Notes: generated by a model not told the origin, from the letters alone. A stretch of DNA of 64,000 bases from JAFGGG01 sp964634205 (GCA_964634205.1 CAZWKE010000005.1:56662-120661); one strand, 5' to 3'. Numbered from the stretch's first letter, positions 24,063 to 33,375 are shown. A program made the numbers and translations.

Positions 24063-26018
24063 TTACAGCAGGGACAGCGGATCGATATCGATCTCTACAT
24101 AGACACCGGCGGGCGGTTTGTAACTCCGGAAGATTTGCGTCAGGAGTACGTGCAGTGCATTAAACTGTCTGGTGCGGATGAGGATATGCCGGCGAAAATT
24201 CCCGGCAACACGCGAAAGCGGACACTCGGCCGGGCCCAGCATATCGGCAGTCGGTTTGAGTTTTTCATAGTACCGGATATAAAACTGGTGTACCGCCTTC
24301 TGTGTTTTGGATGCGTCCTTGCCCCGGAACACCAACCGTACCAGGCGGGAAAAGGGCGGGAATCCCAGTTCTTTTCTTACCTGTAACTCCTGAGAGTAAT
24401 ATGCTTCCTGCTCATGGGCCGAGGCCAGCTTAATGGCAGTGTTTTCCGCCTGATAGGTCTGGATGATTACCTTGCCGTCGCGAGAGAAACGGCCCGCCCG
24501 GCCCGCTACCTGTACGATAAGATTAAACGTTCGCTCCGCGGCCCTGAAGTCCGGCAGGTGCAATGAGGTGTCGGCACAGATAATACCCACCAGGCTGACA
24601 CGGGGAAAGTTCAGTCCTTTTGCCACCATCTGTGTGCCCAGGAGCACATCGATCTTTCCCTGTTTGAAATCCCGCAGCAGGACGGCCAACTCCCGCTTTT
24701 TGCGTACGGAGTCCGTGTCAACCCGTTTTACCCTGAGTCCGGGAAACAATCTGCCCATCTCTTCTTCAATCAGCTCCGTACCAAACCCCAGGTATCCGAC
24801 GTCCAGTGAGTTACAGCTGGGACACGAGGAAGGGGGATGCGTGGTGTATCCGCAATAATGACAGACCATCCTGTTTTTGTGTTTATGAAACGTCAGGGAC
24901 ACGGAGCAGCGAACGCATTTCATTTCGAACCCGCAGCTTGTACAGCGGAAAAAATAAGAAAAACCGCGCCGGTTTAAGAATAGAATGCATTGTTTTCCGG
25001 CCCCGCAGGTTGCGTTGATTTCCTCAATCAACTTCTGAGAAAACGGTCCGTCCTGATTGTTCATATCAACAATCTCGATCCCGGGCATGCTTCCGCCGCT
25101 CAAGCGTTCCGGCAGGTGGTAATAGGGGATGGTGCCGTTTCGCATGCCGTGATACGCTTCTATGGAAGGGGTTGCGCTTCCCATCAACAACAGGGCTTTT
25201 TCCTCTTTTGCGCGATACATTCCCACCTGACGCGCATGGTAACGCGGGGTGAAGTTGGATTTATAGGTATTCTCATGCTCTTCATCGATGATAATCAGTC
25301 CCAGGTTACACACCGGGGCAAAAACGGCACTGCGTACCCCGATCACCACGGAAAACTCTCCGGCAAGGATGGCGCGCCAGGTTTTCAGACGCTGCGAAGG
25401 GGTAAACCCGGAATGAAGCACAGCCACTTTGGGGCCCAGGGCGGCACGAAAAACGGAGACCACCTGATGGGTAAGCGATATTTCGGGTACCAGGTAGATG
25501 ATCCCTTTACCCTTGTCCAACATTTGCCGCGTGATATTTAAAAATACATGGGTCTTGCCCGAACCGGTGACGCCGGAAAGATAAAACAGGTGCGATGTGC
25601 AGTTGTTGATTGCCTCAATTGCCTCCCGTTGGGCCGGGGCCGTGGCGATATTTTGTTCTTTTAGATCATCAGGATCGGTGAACAGCAGGTCTCCCTCGTG
25701 TTCTTTTCTGCCTCCGGGAATCATCAAGCTTAAAGCCTCACCCAGACTGCAAAGGTACATGGACGATATCCAGCGTGCCATATCCACGCCGCCCCGTTGA
25801 AACACGGGAAGATTGTCCACCACTCTCGTGATGTCTTTTATCTGGAATCCGCTCTCGGGTTTTTGGTCTTTACGTTCGATGACATAGCCCAGAAGCTCTC
25901 TCTTACCGAACGGGGCGATAATTCTGTATCCCGTGTCAACCGAAACCGCCGCGTCGCAGGAGTAGACAAAGGTTTTGTCGACCGGAAGGTTGAACACAAC
26001 ATCAAGGTATTGTTTCAT
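24063..26018 (-). CDS. priA: Primosomal replication restart helicase PriA
   Basis: PriA reloads the replisome at stalled forks. The 651-residue protein has a 3'-DNA-binding N-domain, helicase motifs SGVTGSGKTHVFL (Walker A) and IIIDEEHENTYK (DEEH box), and the zinc-binding insertion with eight Cys in CxxC pairs (CTSCG, CVRC, CHYCG, CPSC). It is slightly shorter than the E. coli protein, mainly at the N-terminus. It overlaps the upstream uracil-DNA glycosylase gene by 4 nt, placing it at the end of the long leftward block. Confidence 0.95.
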   Translation of the reverse strand: MKQYLDVVFNLPVDKTFVYSCDAAVSVDTGYRIIAPFGKRELLGYVIERKDQKPESGFQIKDITRVVDNLPVFQRGGVDMARWISSMYLCSLGEALSLMIPGGRKEHEGDLLFTDPDDLKEQNIATAPAQREAIEAINNCTSHLFYLSGVTGSGKTHVFLNITRQMLDKGKGIIYLVPEISLTHQVVSVFRAALGPKVAVLHSGFTPSQRLKTWRAILAGEFSVVIGVRSAVFAPVCNLGLIIIDEEHENTYKSNFTPRYHARQVGMYRAKEEKALLLMGSATPSIEAYHGMRNGTIPYYHLPERLSGGSMPGIEIVDMNNQDGPFSQKLIEEINATCGAGKQCILFLNRRGFSYFFRCTSCGFEMKCVRCSVSLTFHKHKNRMVCHYCGYTTHPPSSCPSCNSLDVGYLGFGTELIEEEMGRLFPGLRVKRVDTDSVRKKRELAVLLRDFKQGKIDVLLGTQMVAKGLNFPRVSLVGIICADTSLHLPDFRAAERTFNLIVQVAGRAGRFSRDGKVIIQTYQAENTAIKLASAHEQEAYYSQELQVRKELGFPPFSRLVRLVFRGKDASKTQKAVHQFYIRYYEKLKPTADMLGPAECPLSRVAGNFRRHILIRTRQFNALHVLLTQIFRSYKPPAGVYVEIDIDPLSLL

Positions 26019-26716
26019 CGCCGCATCAAAGTCCGTAATAACTTAAGATCTTCCCAGACCTTGGCACGCAGTGACTGATCACGCAGGACCGCACTGGGAT
26101 GAAAGGTGGGGACCAGGGGAAGATTTCGGTAAAAATAGGTTCCCCCGCGTAGAGCCCCGATCCCTTTTGTGGATTCCACCAGCAGTTGTGATGATATCCG
26201 CCCCACGCTCAATAAAAATGCCGGCTTAAGGAGCTTAATCTGTTGTTCCAGGTAGGGAAGGCACATCCGGATCTCTTCGGGATGCGGGTCCCTGTTTTCC
26301 GGGGGCCGGCATTTCACCACATTGGTAATAAAGCAGTTTGTTGTACGGTCAATTTGTATGGCCTGCAGCCATTTATCCAGGTACTGGCCGGCCCTGCCCA
26401 CAAACGGCAGGCCTTTTTTGTCCTCTTGGCCCCCCGGCGCCTCACCGATGACCAGAAGCAGCGGGTTTCCCACCCCCTCTCCGGGGACCGCGTGCAGGCG
26501 GTTGAAATGCAGATCACACTTTGTACAGGCACATATCTCATTATGCAGGCTTTCCAACTGTGTAGAGGTTTGTTCCGGTTTTCCCTCTTGCAGCCGTTCC
26601 CCCGCCTCTTCCGCCTGGAGAACAACCGGTTCGGTCTTAAATCCGCTTGTCAGATAATCCTCTATCAGGTGCAGAAAATCTATGAACCCGGGGTAATCAG
26701 TATGGTTGTTATTCAT
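26015..26716 (-). CDS. Family 4 (Fe-S) uracil-DNA glycosylase
   Basis: This 233-residue enzyme removes uracil from DNA in base-excision repair. It has motif A GEAPGGQEDKKG, motif B TFHPSAVLRD and four cluster cysteines (CACTKC, then NVVKCRPP and MCLPYLEQ). The first ~50 residues are a low-complexity linker. The ATG at 26716 is set by GGAG 6 nt upstream; it overlaps the truA stop by 8 nt. A longer in-frame reading into truA is not supported. The 3' end overlaps priA. Confidence 0.92.
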   Translation of the reverse strand: MNNNHTDYPGFIDFLHLIEDYLTSGFKTEPVVLQAEEAGERLQEGKPEQTSTQLESLHNEICACTKCDLHFNRLHAVPGEGVGNPLLLVIGEAPGGQEDKKGLPFVGRAGQYLDKWLQAIQIDRTTNCFITNVVKCRPPENRDPHPEEIRMCLPYLEQQIKLLKPAFLLSVGRISSQLLVESTKGIGALRGGTYFYRNLPLVPTFHPSAVLRDQSLRAKVWEDLKLLRTLMRR

Positions 26717-27458
26717 AGCATACTCCTTCCAAAAACAACCCGCGCGCCGGAGCGGTCGGTCCGGCCGCGCTGCGCTCCCTGGCCTGTAGAATGTCGCGTA
26801 ACCCGGCGGGATCCTCGCCGTGTAATGCCAGATGAATGATCGTGCCGGTAAGCGAACGTACCATTTTCCAGAGAAACGCATTGGCCCTGATCTCATAAAC
26901 CAAAAAGGGCCCCAGGGGGTAGAAGCATGAACTGTACACCTCTCTCTCCTTTGATTCGCTTGTGTCTCCCGCGCTGGCAAAACTGGTAAAATCATGTACC
27001 CCAACCACGGTACGCGCGGCCGCGTTTAGCTCGTTTACATGTAGCTGCCTGCGGATACGGAAACAAAACCGGCGGAAGTGGGGGAGCCCTACCGGAGAAA
27101 AATACAGATAGTAACGGTATAACCGGGAACGTGCCGAAAAACGGGCATGGAATGATTCTTCCACCTCTTCACTTTGCAGGGCACGGACATCATGGGGCAG
27201 GTAAGAGTTCAGCGCGTCTTTAAACCGTTCCCCCAAAATTGTTTCATGGTCGGTATGAAAATGTACCACCTGGGCCGTGGCGTGTACCCCTGAATCCGTT
27301 CTCCCCGCAGCGTTAGTTTTTATTGTATGTCCGTGGATCAGGAAGAGTGCCTGTTCCAGCACACCCTGGACCGTACGCTCGCCCTGTTTTTGTGTTTGCC
27401 AGCCGCAGAAATCCGTACCGTCATAAGCAAGTGTGAGTTTTATTGTCCGCCTTGCCAT
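26709..27458 (-). CDS. truA: tRNA pseudouridine(38-40) synthase
   Basis: TruA isomerises uridines 38-40 in the tRNA anticodon arm. The 249-residue protein has the catalytic-Asp motif AAGRTDSGVHA, N-terminal LTLAYDGTDFCGWQ and C-terminal AFLWKMVRSLTGTI. It is 6 nt downstream of the DUF2225 gene and overlaps the glycosylase start by 8 nt, in a tightly packed leftward operon. Confidence 0.95.
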   Translation of the reverse strand: MARRTIKLTLAYDGTDFCGWQTQKQGERTVQGVLEQALFLIHGHTIKTNAAGRTDSGVHATAQVVHFHTDHETILGERFKDALNSYLPHDVRALQSEEVEESFHARFSARSRLYRYYLYFSPVGLPHFRRFCFRIRRQLHVNELNAAARTVVGVHDFTSFASAGDTSESKEREVYSSCFYPLGPFLVYEIRANAFLWKMVRSLTGTIIHLALHGEDPAGLRDILQARERSAAGPTAPARGLFLEGVCYE

Positions 27459-27464
27459 GCTGTA

Positions 27465-28337
27465 TCATGCCTCACTTTTCTGGGTGCCCAGTTCCTGTCC
27501 TATTTTGAAGTAAAGGTCCTTTGCCTTGTCCAGAATGGTCGAAGGTTTGTCTTTTGAGGCCTTACCGATTCCGAATAATTTGGAAAACATGCGCCGAACA
27601 TCCTCCAGCGACTTTTTGCGTTTCTCGGGGTCTTTTTTCGGTCCGTATTTATATTCCAGGATCCCCGAAATATAGAGAATACCGTCGTAGCCGTAATTTT
27701 TATCCGTATCCGGACCGTAATTCATTTTTGGTTTTAAGGCCTCCTCCCCTTTTTGGTCTTTCTCCAGGGTTAGTTTGTAATAGAAGGCGGCCTTACGATA
27801 AAAAAGTTGGGAAAGATATTCATAGTTCTCGCTGGGATATTTACGGTGCAGATCATTAAACAGCCAGGCGGACCGTAATGCGCACAACCCTCTCTTAAAG
27901 GTAGGCAGATAGTACTTGGGAAAATGGTCATAGCTTGCCATGGCAAAAAAATAACTGGCGGCTCCTTCTTTCAGGGTCCGCGGAGTGGTAAAGTCGAGGG
28001 AAGGGAAGATGTACTCGATACTTTTTTTCCGCTGCGCCGTAAGTCCCTCAAGCTCATGGGTTACCTTGCCTTCCAGCCTGGAGAAATCATCCGGAAACGC
28101 AGCGTAATAACATTCGGGACAGACAAGAACAGGGTAAATAAGCGGAATTATCTCGCCGAAATTTACGGAAGGTTCATATATCCTGCGCAGTTCGTCACTC
28201 AGTTCACCGGCAATCAGTCTGCCGCCTCCCGTCAATAGGTCCTCACGGAAAAAACTCTTACCGCATACGGGACAGTTCATGGCGTTAGTTGAAAAAAAAG
28301 TGATCTTTTTTTTCTTTTCTTCTTTATTGGCCGGCAT
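27465..28337 (-). CDS. DUF2225 protein
   Basis: A 290-residue cytoplasmic protein with an N-terminal zinc-ribbon-like CPVCGKSFFREDLL and a second pair PVLVCPECYYAAFP, followed by helical TPR-like segments (KRGLCALRSAWLFNDLHRKY). This matches DUF2225, found in spirochaetes and Firmicutes; its function is not known. It overlaps acpS by 1 nt and lies upstream of truA in the same operon. Confidence 0.82.
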   Translation of the reverse strand: MPANKEEKKKKITFFSTNAMNCPVCGKSFFREDLLTGGGRLIAGELSDELRRIYEPSVNFGEIIPLIYPVLVCPECYYAAFPDDFSRLEGKVTHELEGLTAQRKKSIEYIFPSLDFTTPRTLKEGAASYFFAMASYDHFPKYYLPTFKRGLCALRSAWLFNDLHRKYPSENYEYLSQLFYRKAAFYYKLTLEKDQKGEEALKPKMNYGPDTDKNYGYDGILYISGILEYKYGPKKDPEKRKKSLEDVRRMFSKLFGIGKASKDKPSTILDKAKDLYFKIGQELGTQKSEA

Positions 28338-28714
28338 TATTCTCTCCCCTCTATTATGACCATTGCCAGCGCATAGTCAACCTCATGATTGAGTGAAACA
28401 AATATGTTGCCGCCGCCGATGGCCGCAAGGGCCTGTGCCGCTTTACCGTGCAACTGCATGTAGGGACGGCCGTACTCATCGTTTAACACGGCGATTTCTT
28501 TCAGTGAAAATCCCCGCAGCCCGGTTCCCAAAGCCTTACCGAAGGCTTCCTTTGCGGCAAAACGCGCGGCCAGGGAGATGATGTTGCGCTTTTTAATATT
28601 TTGAAAGAGAAATATCTCCTGCGGATGAAAAAAACGGGCACAAAGCGCAGGCTTTGCGGCCCAGCCTTTCAGCCGGTCGATTTTTACCATGTCAATACCA
28701 ACACCTTTGATCAT
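28337..28714 (-). CDS. acpS: Holo-[acyl-carrier-protein] synthase
   Basis: AcpS transfers 4'-phosphopantetheine from CoA to acyl carrier protein. The 125-residue protein has the two family motifs, GVGIDMVKIDRL with the metal-binding Asp, and RFAAKEAFGKALGTG with the catalytic Glu. It sits between ybbR and the DUF2225 gene, overlapping the latter by 1 nt. Confidence 0.94.
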   Translation of the reverse strand: MIKGVGIDMVKIDRLKGWAAKPALCARFFHPQEIFLFQNIKKRNIISLAARFAAKEAFGKALGTGLRGFSLKEIAVLNDEYGRPYMQLHGKAAQALAAIGGGNIFVSLNHEVDYALAMVIIEGRE

Positions 28715-28728
28715 TCCGCGGTTTCCTC

Positions 28729-29676
28729 TTATTTCACAACAAATTTGATGATAATGGTCTGCGGACTGTAATTGGTAACCGTCATCTTGGCCGGCACATC
28801 CGGTTCGGGAATAAAGACATACTCACCCGGTTCCGTTACCTCTGTGCAGTTCACCACCAGTCGGAGTTGTTCCGGGTCCAGCGCATCGATATCAATCTGA
28901 TTTCCCCGCAGTTCCAGTGATCCCTTGGGAATCGTACTCTGTACCCGGAGGGAAAAGGGCGTGTTGATGAGAACAATAGGGATGTTGGAAAAACGTTTGG
29001 TTACCTGCTCCTGGTTTATAGTGAGCTGCAGCAGCACCTCCTTGTTTTCCACCGGACTGACAAAGCTGCTGCCGGTAAGTATTTTTACAAAGGTGCGCAT
29101 TTCGGAAATACGCCCGGTTAAGTCTATTTTTTCAGTGGTCACCTGGGTGGTACTCTGCACGCGGCTTTTGGGCCCGCGAACCGTAATGGTAGCCGGATCA
29201 ACCTGGTATTCGAATTTATACCCTTTCGGCGGGGTGCCGACCAGGTTGGGAACAACCGGGACCACCTTATCGATCTCCTGTTCCAGTTTCAGGGTTATCT
29301 GGGTCGGTCTGTATTCAAACTCAAAACTGCCCAGTTTCAGGTCCTCGCCCAAAAGCTTGATTTCAACCGGTACCGTTACGGTGCCTTCTTTTTTTATATT
29401 ACTGACATCAATATAGGCATAAAAATTATTTTCATCGATCGGGGTTCTGTACTTTACCCCGCGCAAGATCACATCCACCCGTTTCGGGTAGTCATTGGCA
29501 ATGGCGAAGCCCGGCGGCAGTTTTTTATCCAGGGGAATGGAAAACTGCTGCTGGGTATCGATGCGGTAGATAAAAAAAATGATTACCGCCACCGCAAGTG
29601 AGATTATCTTGGCCGGCCAGTTGGTAAAGATTCTTTTTCCCAGGGATTTATTCTTCACTGCTTGCTTCCTCTTCAT
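28729..29676 (-). CDS. YbbR-domain membrane protein (CdaR-like)
   Basis: A 315-residue protein with one N-terminal membrane helix (WPAKIISLAVAVIIFFIYRI) and about three extracytoplasmic YbbR repeats. In Firmicutes the YbbR protein CdaR binds and modulates the c-di-AMP synthase CdaA, and the gene here follows cdaA directly. ATG 29676 overlaps the end of cdaA by 29 nt. A GTG at 29658, just inside cdaA with a GAGGAAG ahead of it, is an equally plausible start and loses only basic residues. Confidence 0.85.
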   Translation of the reverse strand: MKRKQAVKNKSLGKRIFTNWPAKIISLAVAVIIFFIYRIDTQQQFSIPLDKKLPPGFAIANDYPKRVDVILRGVKYRTPIDENNFYAYIDVSNIKKEGTVTVPVEIKLLGEDLKLGSFEFEYRPTQITLKLEQEIDKVVPVVPNLVGTPPKGYKFEYQVDPATITVRGPKSRVQSTTQVTTEKIDLTGRISEMRTFVKILTGSSFVSPVENKEVLLQLTINQEQVTKRFSNIPIVLINTPFSLRVQSTIPKGSLELRGNQIDIDALDPEQLRLVVNCTEVTEPGEYVFIPEPDVPAKMTVTNYSPQTIIIKFVVK

Positions 29677-30442
29677 CTTCCCCGATTTCAAACAGTACCT
29701 TAAGGCGCTGGGTTATGTCCGGTATGGTCAGATTATAGATAAGCTGGGCATCGTAAGCCAGGGATATTGACCCGTTTTCCTCAGAGACCACGAGAATAAC
29801 GGCATCGGTCTCCTCGGCCAGGCCAAGCGCCGCCCTGTGCCGTGTGCCGAAGCTTCTTTTGATGTCCATCTGTTCGGATAACGGGAGAAAACACCCGGCG
29901 GCAACGATTTTATCCTCGGTGACAATGACCGCGCCGTCATGAAGGGGGGAGCCTTCGGAGAAAATGGTCAGCAGCAAGCTGGAAGACAGGTCGGAGTTCA
30001 GCATGGTCCCTGTTTCGATGACATTTTTCAAGCCTACATGACGGGAGAGTACGATAAGGCTGCCGCGTTTGCGCAGGGAAAGAACCTCTATTGAATTAAT
30101 TATGGATTCAAGATGATATTTCTGTACGCCGGAGGTGAAGCGAAACCAGTTCCCCTGGCCGATACGGGTGAAAATTTTTCGCAGTTCCGGCTGAAAGATG
30201 ATGGCGATACCGATAATAATTCCCGGAAAAAACATGGCCATAAGGCCCAACAGCGTGTTCAGGCGGAAAATATACGCAATAAAATAAATAAGCACCACAA
30301 TGGTAGTGCCTTTAATAAGCTGGACGGCACGGGTCTGTACCAGTATCAAATATGTTCTGTAGATGAGAAAGGCGATGATCAAAATGTCCAGAAGGGGCCG
30401 TGCGTAATGCCAAAAACTTTCAATTAACCAGTCAAACATCAA
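29648..30442 (-). CDS. cdaA: Diadenylate cyclase CdaA
   Basis: CdaA makes the second messenger c-di-AMP from two ATP. The 264-residue protein has three N-terminal membrane helices (residues about 10-85) and a DAC domain with the active-site motifs LHDGAVIV and GTRHRAALGLAEE. The C-terminus is acidic (GEDEEEASSEE). It overlaps ybbR and follows folP by 12 nt. No c-di-AMP phosphodiesterase is obvious, though NrnA at 40.7 kb belongs to a family that can degrade the linear product pApA. Confidence 0.95.
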   Translation of the reverse strand: MMFDWLIESFWHYARPLLDILIIAFLIYRTYLILVQTRAVQLIKGTTIVVLIYFIAYIFRLNTLLGLMAMFFPGIIIGIAIIFQPELRKIFTRIGQGNWFRFTSGVQKYHLESIINSIEVLSLRKRGSLIVLSRHVGLKNVIETGTMLNSDLSSSLLLTIFSEGSPLHDGAVIVTEDKIVAAGCFLPLSEQMDIKRSFGTRHRAALGLAEETDAVILVVSEENGSISLAYDAQLIYNLTIPDITQRLKVLFEIGEDEEEASSEE

Positions 30443-30454
30443 TCTGTTCCTTTT

Positions 30455-31318
30455 TTAAGAGCTTGTCTGAATGGCCCGGATGATCCCGGCCATTTCACGG
30501 GCCTCTGCCACATCATGCACCCTGATAATGTCGGCCCCGTTTAACACCGCCACCGTGTTGGCGGTCACCGTCCCGATAAGCCGCTGCTCAACCGGTTTGT
30601 CCAAAACGGCACCGATAAAGGATTTCCTGGAAATCCCGATCAGAAGCGGATACCCCAGAGCTTTGAGTCGGGGCAGATGCTTGATAATACGCAGATTATC
30701 TTCAAGTCTTTTCCCGAACCCGATTCCCGGGTCGATGATAATCCTCTCCCGTTTTATTCCACACGCCACCGCATGCCGCACCAGTGCCTTAAGCTCCCCG
30801 GATATCTCCGTAATCGTATCCTCATAAAGCGGGTTCTGCTGCATGGTTTGGGGGGTCCCCCGCATATGCATGAGGACCACCGGTACGTCCCGGCCGGCGA
30901 TAAACTCCGCAAAAGTATCGTCACCCTTCAAGGCAGATACTGTATTCAGGATATCGGCCCCGGCGTCAAGCGCGGCCTGTGCCACCTGCTGTTTCCGGGT
31001 GTCCACAGAGATTAAAATATCATGCCTGCGGCGGATTTCCCGGATTACCGGAACTACCCGCTCCAGTTCCTGTGCCGCGGGGACGGCGTCGGACCCCGGC
31101 CGTGTGGACTCACCGCCGATGTCTATAATATCGGCCCCGGCGGCGATCATTGCCTCGGCGCTTTCCGTCGCCTGTGCGCGTGTAGCCGCCCTGCTTCCCG
31201 GGAAAAAGGAGTCCGGGGTTACATTGAGAATTCCCATAATTACGGGACCCTTGCTGAAGTCTAAAGTTCTGTTTCCCCACATCATTTTATCTGCCGTGGG
31301 GACGGTTGTGAACGGCAT
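30455..31318 (-). CDS. folP: Dihydropteroate synthase
   Basis: FolP condenses p-aminobenzoate with dihydropterin pyrophosphate in folate synthesis. The 287-residue TIM barrel has MGILNVTPDSFF, IDIGGESTRPGSD, VLMHMRGTPQTMQ and IIIDPGIGFGK. GGGAG lies 5 nt before the ATG. It lies 63 nt downstream of murE and 12 nt upstream of cdaA, in the same leftward block. Confidence 0.95.
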   Translation of the reverse strand: MPFTTVPTADKMMWGNRTLDFSKGPVIMGILNVTPDSFFPGSRAATRAQATESAEAMIAAGADIIDIGGESTRPGSDAVPAAQELERVVPVIREIRRRHDILISVDTRKQQVAQAALDAGADILNTVSALKGDDTFAEFIAGRDVPVVLMHMRGTPQTMQQNPLYEDTITEISGELKALVRHAVACGIKRERIIIDPGIGFGKRLEDNLRIIKHLPRLKALGYPLLIGISRKSFIGAVLDKPVEQRLIGTVTANTVAVLNGADIIRVHDVAEAREMAGIIRAIQTSS

Positions 31319-31381
31319 CGCTACTCCCGGTAATAGTATCGGCCCAATGTTACCAATACAGCATGCCGGCTGTCAAGATTC

Positions 31382-32947
31382 TCAATGTAAACATTTAGAA
31401 TCGCCGCTATAGCCCAACCCGGCCAGACTCTCCCGGGCCGCCTTTATTTCATCCCATACCGCGTTTTTATCGGCATATAGTATGCTTGTTTCATGGCCCT
31501 TGCCCAACAGCAGCACCGTGTCTCCTGCGCGGGCCAGGGCAACCGCCCGCGCTACGGCTTTGCCGCGGTCGGGAATGAAGAACAGGTCGCGGTCCAGCTG
31601 CAGCCTCTTGCAGCCGCGGGCAATATCGCGAATCACGTCGAGGCTGTCTTCGCCGCGCGGGTCCTCGTCCGTCAGGATAACCAGATCACAGTACTCGTCG
31701 GCTATTTCCCCCTGCAGCGGCCTTTTCTCCACGTCGCGCTCCCCGGCCGATCCGAATACACAGATCAGGCGTCCCTTTGTCCTGCTGCGCGCAAAAGGCA
31801 GGAGCTTGGCAAAAGCAGCCGGTGTATGGGCAAAATCAACGATAACATCGAACGGCTGCCCCATATCTACGGCCTGCATTCGCCCCCTGACCCCCGTAAG
31901 CCGGGGTACATGCGGAATCAGCCGGTCAATGGGAACGGCCGCCGCCAGGGAAACTGCCAGTAGGGCCGCCAGCAGGTTTTCAACATTAAAAAAACCGGGC
32001 ACGGCAAACAGCAGCGGATATTCCTTGTCTCCGCTGCATACGGTAAACCGGGTGCCGGTATCCGTGGCTTTCAGTGAGTGTGCATAAACATCCGCCTTCC
32101 GGTCACGGAGGCTGTAGGTATGACAGGGCACTCCCGCTGCCCGGGCAAAATATTCCCATGCAGGATCCGACCTGTTCAGCACGGCAAAGTGCGGAGCGGA
32201 AAACCGTTCAAGTGCGGCACGGTCGCGTTTCGGGGGTGAGGACCGTAAGCAGCGAAACAGGTTGGCTTTGTCCGAGCGGTAGTTATCCCGGTTCCCGTGA
32301 AACTCAAGATGTTCATGGGTCAGGTTGGTGAACACACCGCTGTCGAACCAGACATGGCGCAGGCGGGAGGTCTTGTGTGAGAGGCCGTGTGAGGTCGCCT
32401 CTATTACCGCATAACGCTTTCCGTTTTGTGCCATCGCGAAAAGCAGCGCCTGAATCTCGGGCGCCTCAGGCGTGGATTGGCGAAAAGGATTACTCAATAC
32501 CGTTTCGGCCGTCTGGTAACTTGTTGTGGAGATAAATCCCGAGGCCAGACCGGCATACTGCAGCAGCTGGTGGATAAACCAGACTGTGGAACTTTTTCCG
32601 TCTGTTCCGGTTACCCCGATGACGTTTAAATATTCCGAAGGGGAGTCATAAAAATGTGATGCCAGGGCAGAGAGGGCAAAACGCGTGTCCGCCGTACGTG
32701 CAAAACAAACCGGAGGCGCAGGTACCGCGTCTTTCTCCTGAACTACTACCGCGTGGGCACCCCTGCGAAGTGCGTCCCGGATATAACGGTGACCATTGGT
32801 ATGCATCCCCGTGAGGGCCACAAATAAAGCCCCCTTTTTAACATCACGGGAGTCATATACAATCGTGTTGATCTTTGGATCGGGCGAGATAGTTCTTTCA
32901 AGTATCTCTATCCCCTCAAGCAGCTCACTGAAATATTTTTGTCTCAC
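31382..32947 (-). CDS. murE: UDP-MurNAc-tripeptide synthetase MurE
   Basis: MurE adds the third amino acid to UDP-MurNAc-L-Ala-D-Glu. The 521-residue ligase has ATP loop GVTGTDGKSSTVW, carbamylated-Lys region and VIEATSHGL. The substrate-selecting motif is DEDPRGED at residues 427-434. Diaminopimelate enzymes have DNPR, so ornithine or lysine is more likely. The start is GTG with no Shine-Dalgarno sequence; a -10-like TACTAT ends 6 nt upstream, with TTGAAG 17 bp before it. It heads the leftward block and is divergent from queD. Confidence 0.94.
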   Translation of the reverse strand: MRQKYFSELLEGIEILERTISPDPKINTIVYDSRDVKKGALFVALTGMHTNGHRYIRDALRRGAHAVVVQEKDAVPAPPVCFARTADTRFALSALASHFYDSPSEYLNVIGVTGTDGKSSTVWFIHQLLQYAGLASGFISTTSYQTAETVLSNPFRQSTPEAPEIQALLFAMAQNGKRYAVIEATSHGLSHKTSRLRHVWFDSGVFTNLTHEHLEFHGNRDNYRSDKANLFRCLRSSPPKRDRAALERFSAPHFAVLNRSDPAWEYFARAAGVPCHTYSLRDRKADVYAHSLKATDTGTRFTVCSGDKEYPLLFAVPGFFNVENLLAALLAVSLAAAVPIDRLIPHVPRLTGVRGRMQAVDMGQPFDVIVDFAHTPAAFAKLLPFARSRTKGRLICVFGSAGERDVEKRPLQGEIADEYCDLVILTDEDPRGEDSLDVIRDIARGCKRLQLDRDLFFIPDRGKAVARAVALARAGDTVLLLGKGHETSILYADKNAVWDEIKAARESLAGLGYSGDSKCLH

Positions 32948-32953
32948 GCTTGG

Positions 32954-32982
32954 ATAGTAGCAGGTGTTGTTTTTTTCTTCAA
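32954..32982 (-). promoter_or_regulatory. Promoter of the murE-folP-cdaA block
   Basis: On the minus strand TTGAAG (32982-32977), 17 bp, TACTAT (32959-32954), then 6 nt to the GTG of murE. It overlaps the opposing queD promoter. Confidence 0.42.
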
Positions 32983-32994
32983 TATCATTATAAT
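32967..32994 (+). promoter_or_regulatory. Promoter of queD
   Basis: TTGTTT (32967-32972), 16 bp and a perfect TATAAT (32989-32994); the ATG of queD is 9 nt further. The -35 regions of queD and murE overlap on opposite strands. Confidence 0.5.
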
Positions 32995-33003
32995 GGAAAT
33001 ACT

Positions 33004-33375
33004 ATGTATGTTGTCAGTGTTGAAGAAACCTTTTCAGCGGCGCATTACCTGGTGGGACATCCGGGAAAATGCGAACACCTGCATGGTCATAATTATACGG
33101 TCCGCGTTAGTGCCCGGGCAGAAGAATTAAACGCCCAGGGGATGGTGGTCGATTTTGGTATCTTAAAAAGTGAGCTTAATAAAATCATCGGTGAGCTTGA
33201 CCACAGCCTGCTCAATGAGCATCAGGCGTTTACGGACGGAGCTCCCACGGCCGAGAGAATCGCTTCGTATATTTCTCTCTCTCTGCATAATGCACTCCCG
33301 GCGGTGTCGCTTACAGAAGTGACGGTATTTGAAACAGAGAAAAACCGGGCTTCGTATTATCCCGATTATTCATAG
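33004..33375 (+). CDS. queD: 6-pyruvoyl tetrahydropterin synthase / QueD family protein
   Basis: A 123-residue member of the PTPS/QueD family. Zinc ligands are the His in FSAAHYL and the two in HLHGHNY; the Cys of GKCEHLHGH matches the catalytic Cys, and LDHSLLNE and ETEKNRASYYP complete the site. QueD makes 6-carboxytetrahydropterin for queuosine; a folate-type PTPS-III role is possible but is usually marked by a Glu in place of this Cys. The ATG at 33004 begins at the family start MYVVSVEETFSA. It is 33 nt from the next gene. Confidence 0.88.
   Translation: MYVVSVEETFSAAHYLVGHPGKCEHLHGHNYTVRVSARAEELNAQGMVVDFGILKSELNKIIGELDHSLLNEHQAFTDGAPTAERIASYISLSLHNALPAVSLTEVTVFETEKNRASYYPDYS

Noticed and set aside
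26717..27004. Longer N-terminus for the uracil-DNA glycosylase
   Set aside because: The extension lies inside truA in another frame; the ATG at 26716 has a good Shine-Dalgarno sequence.
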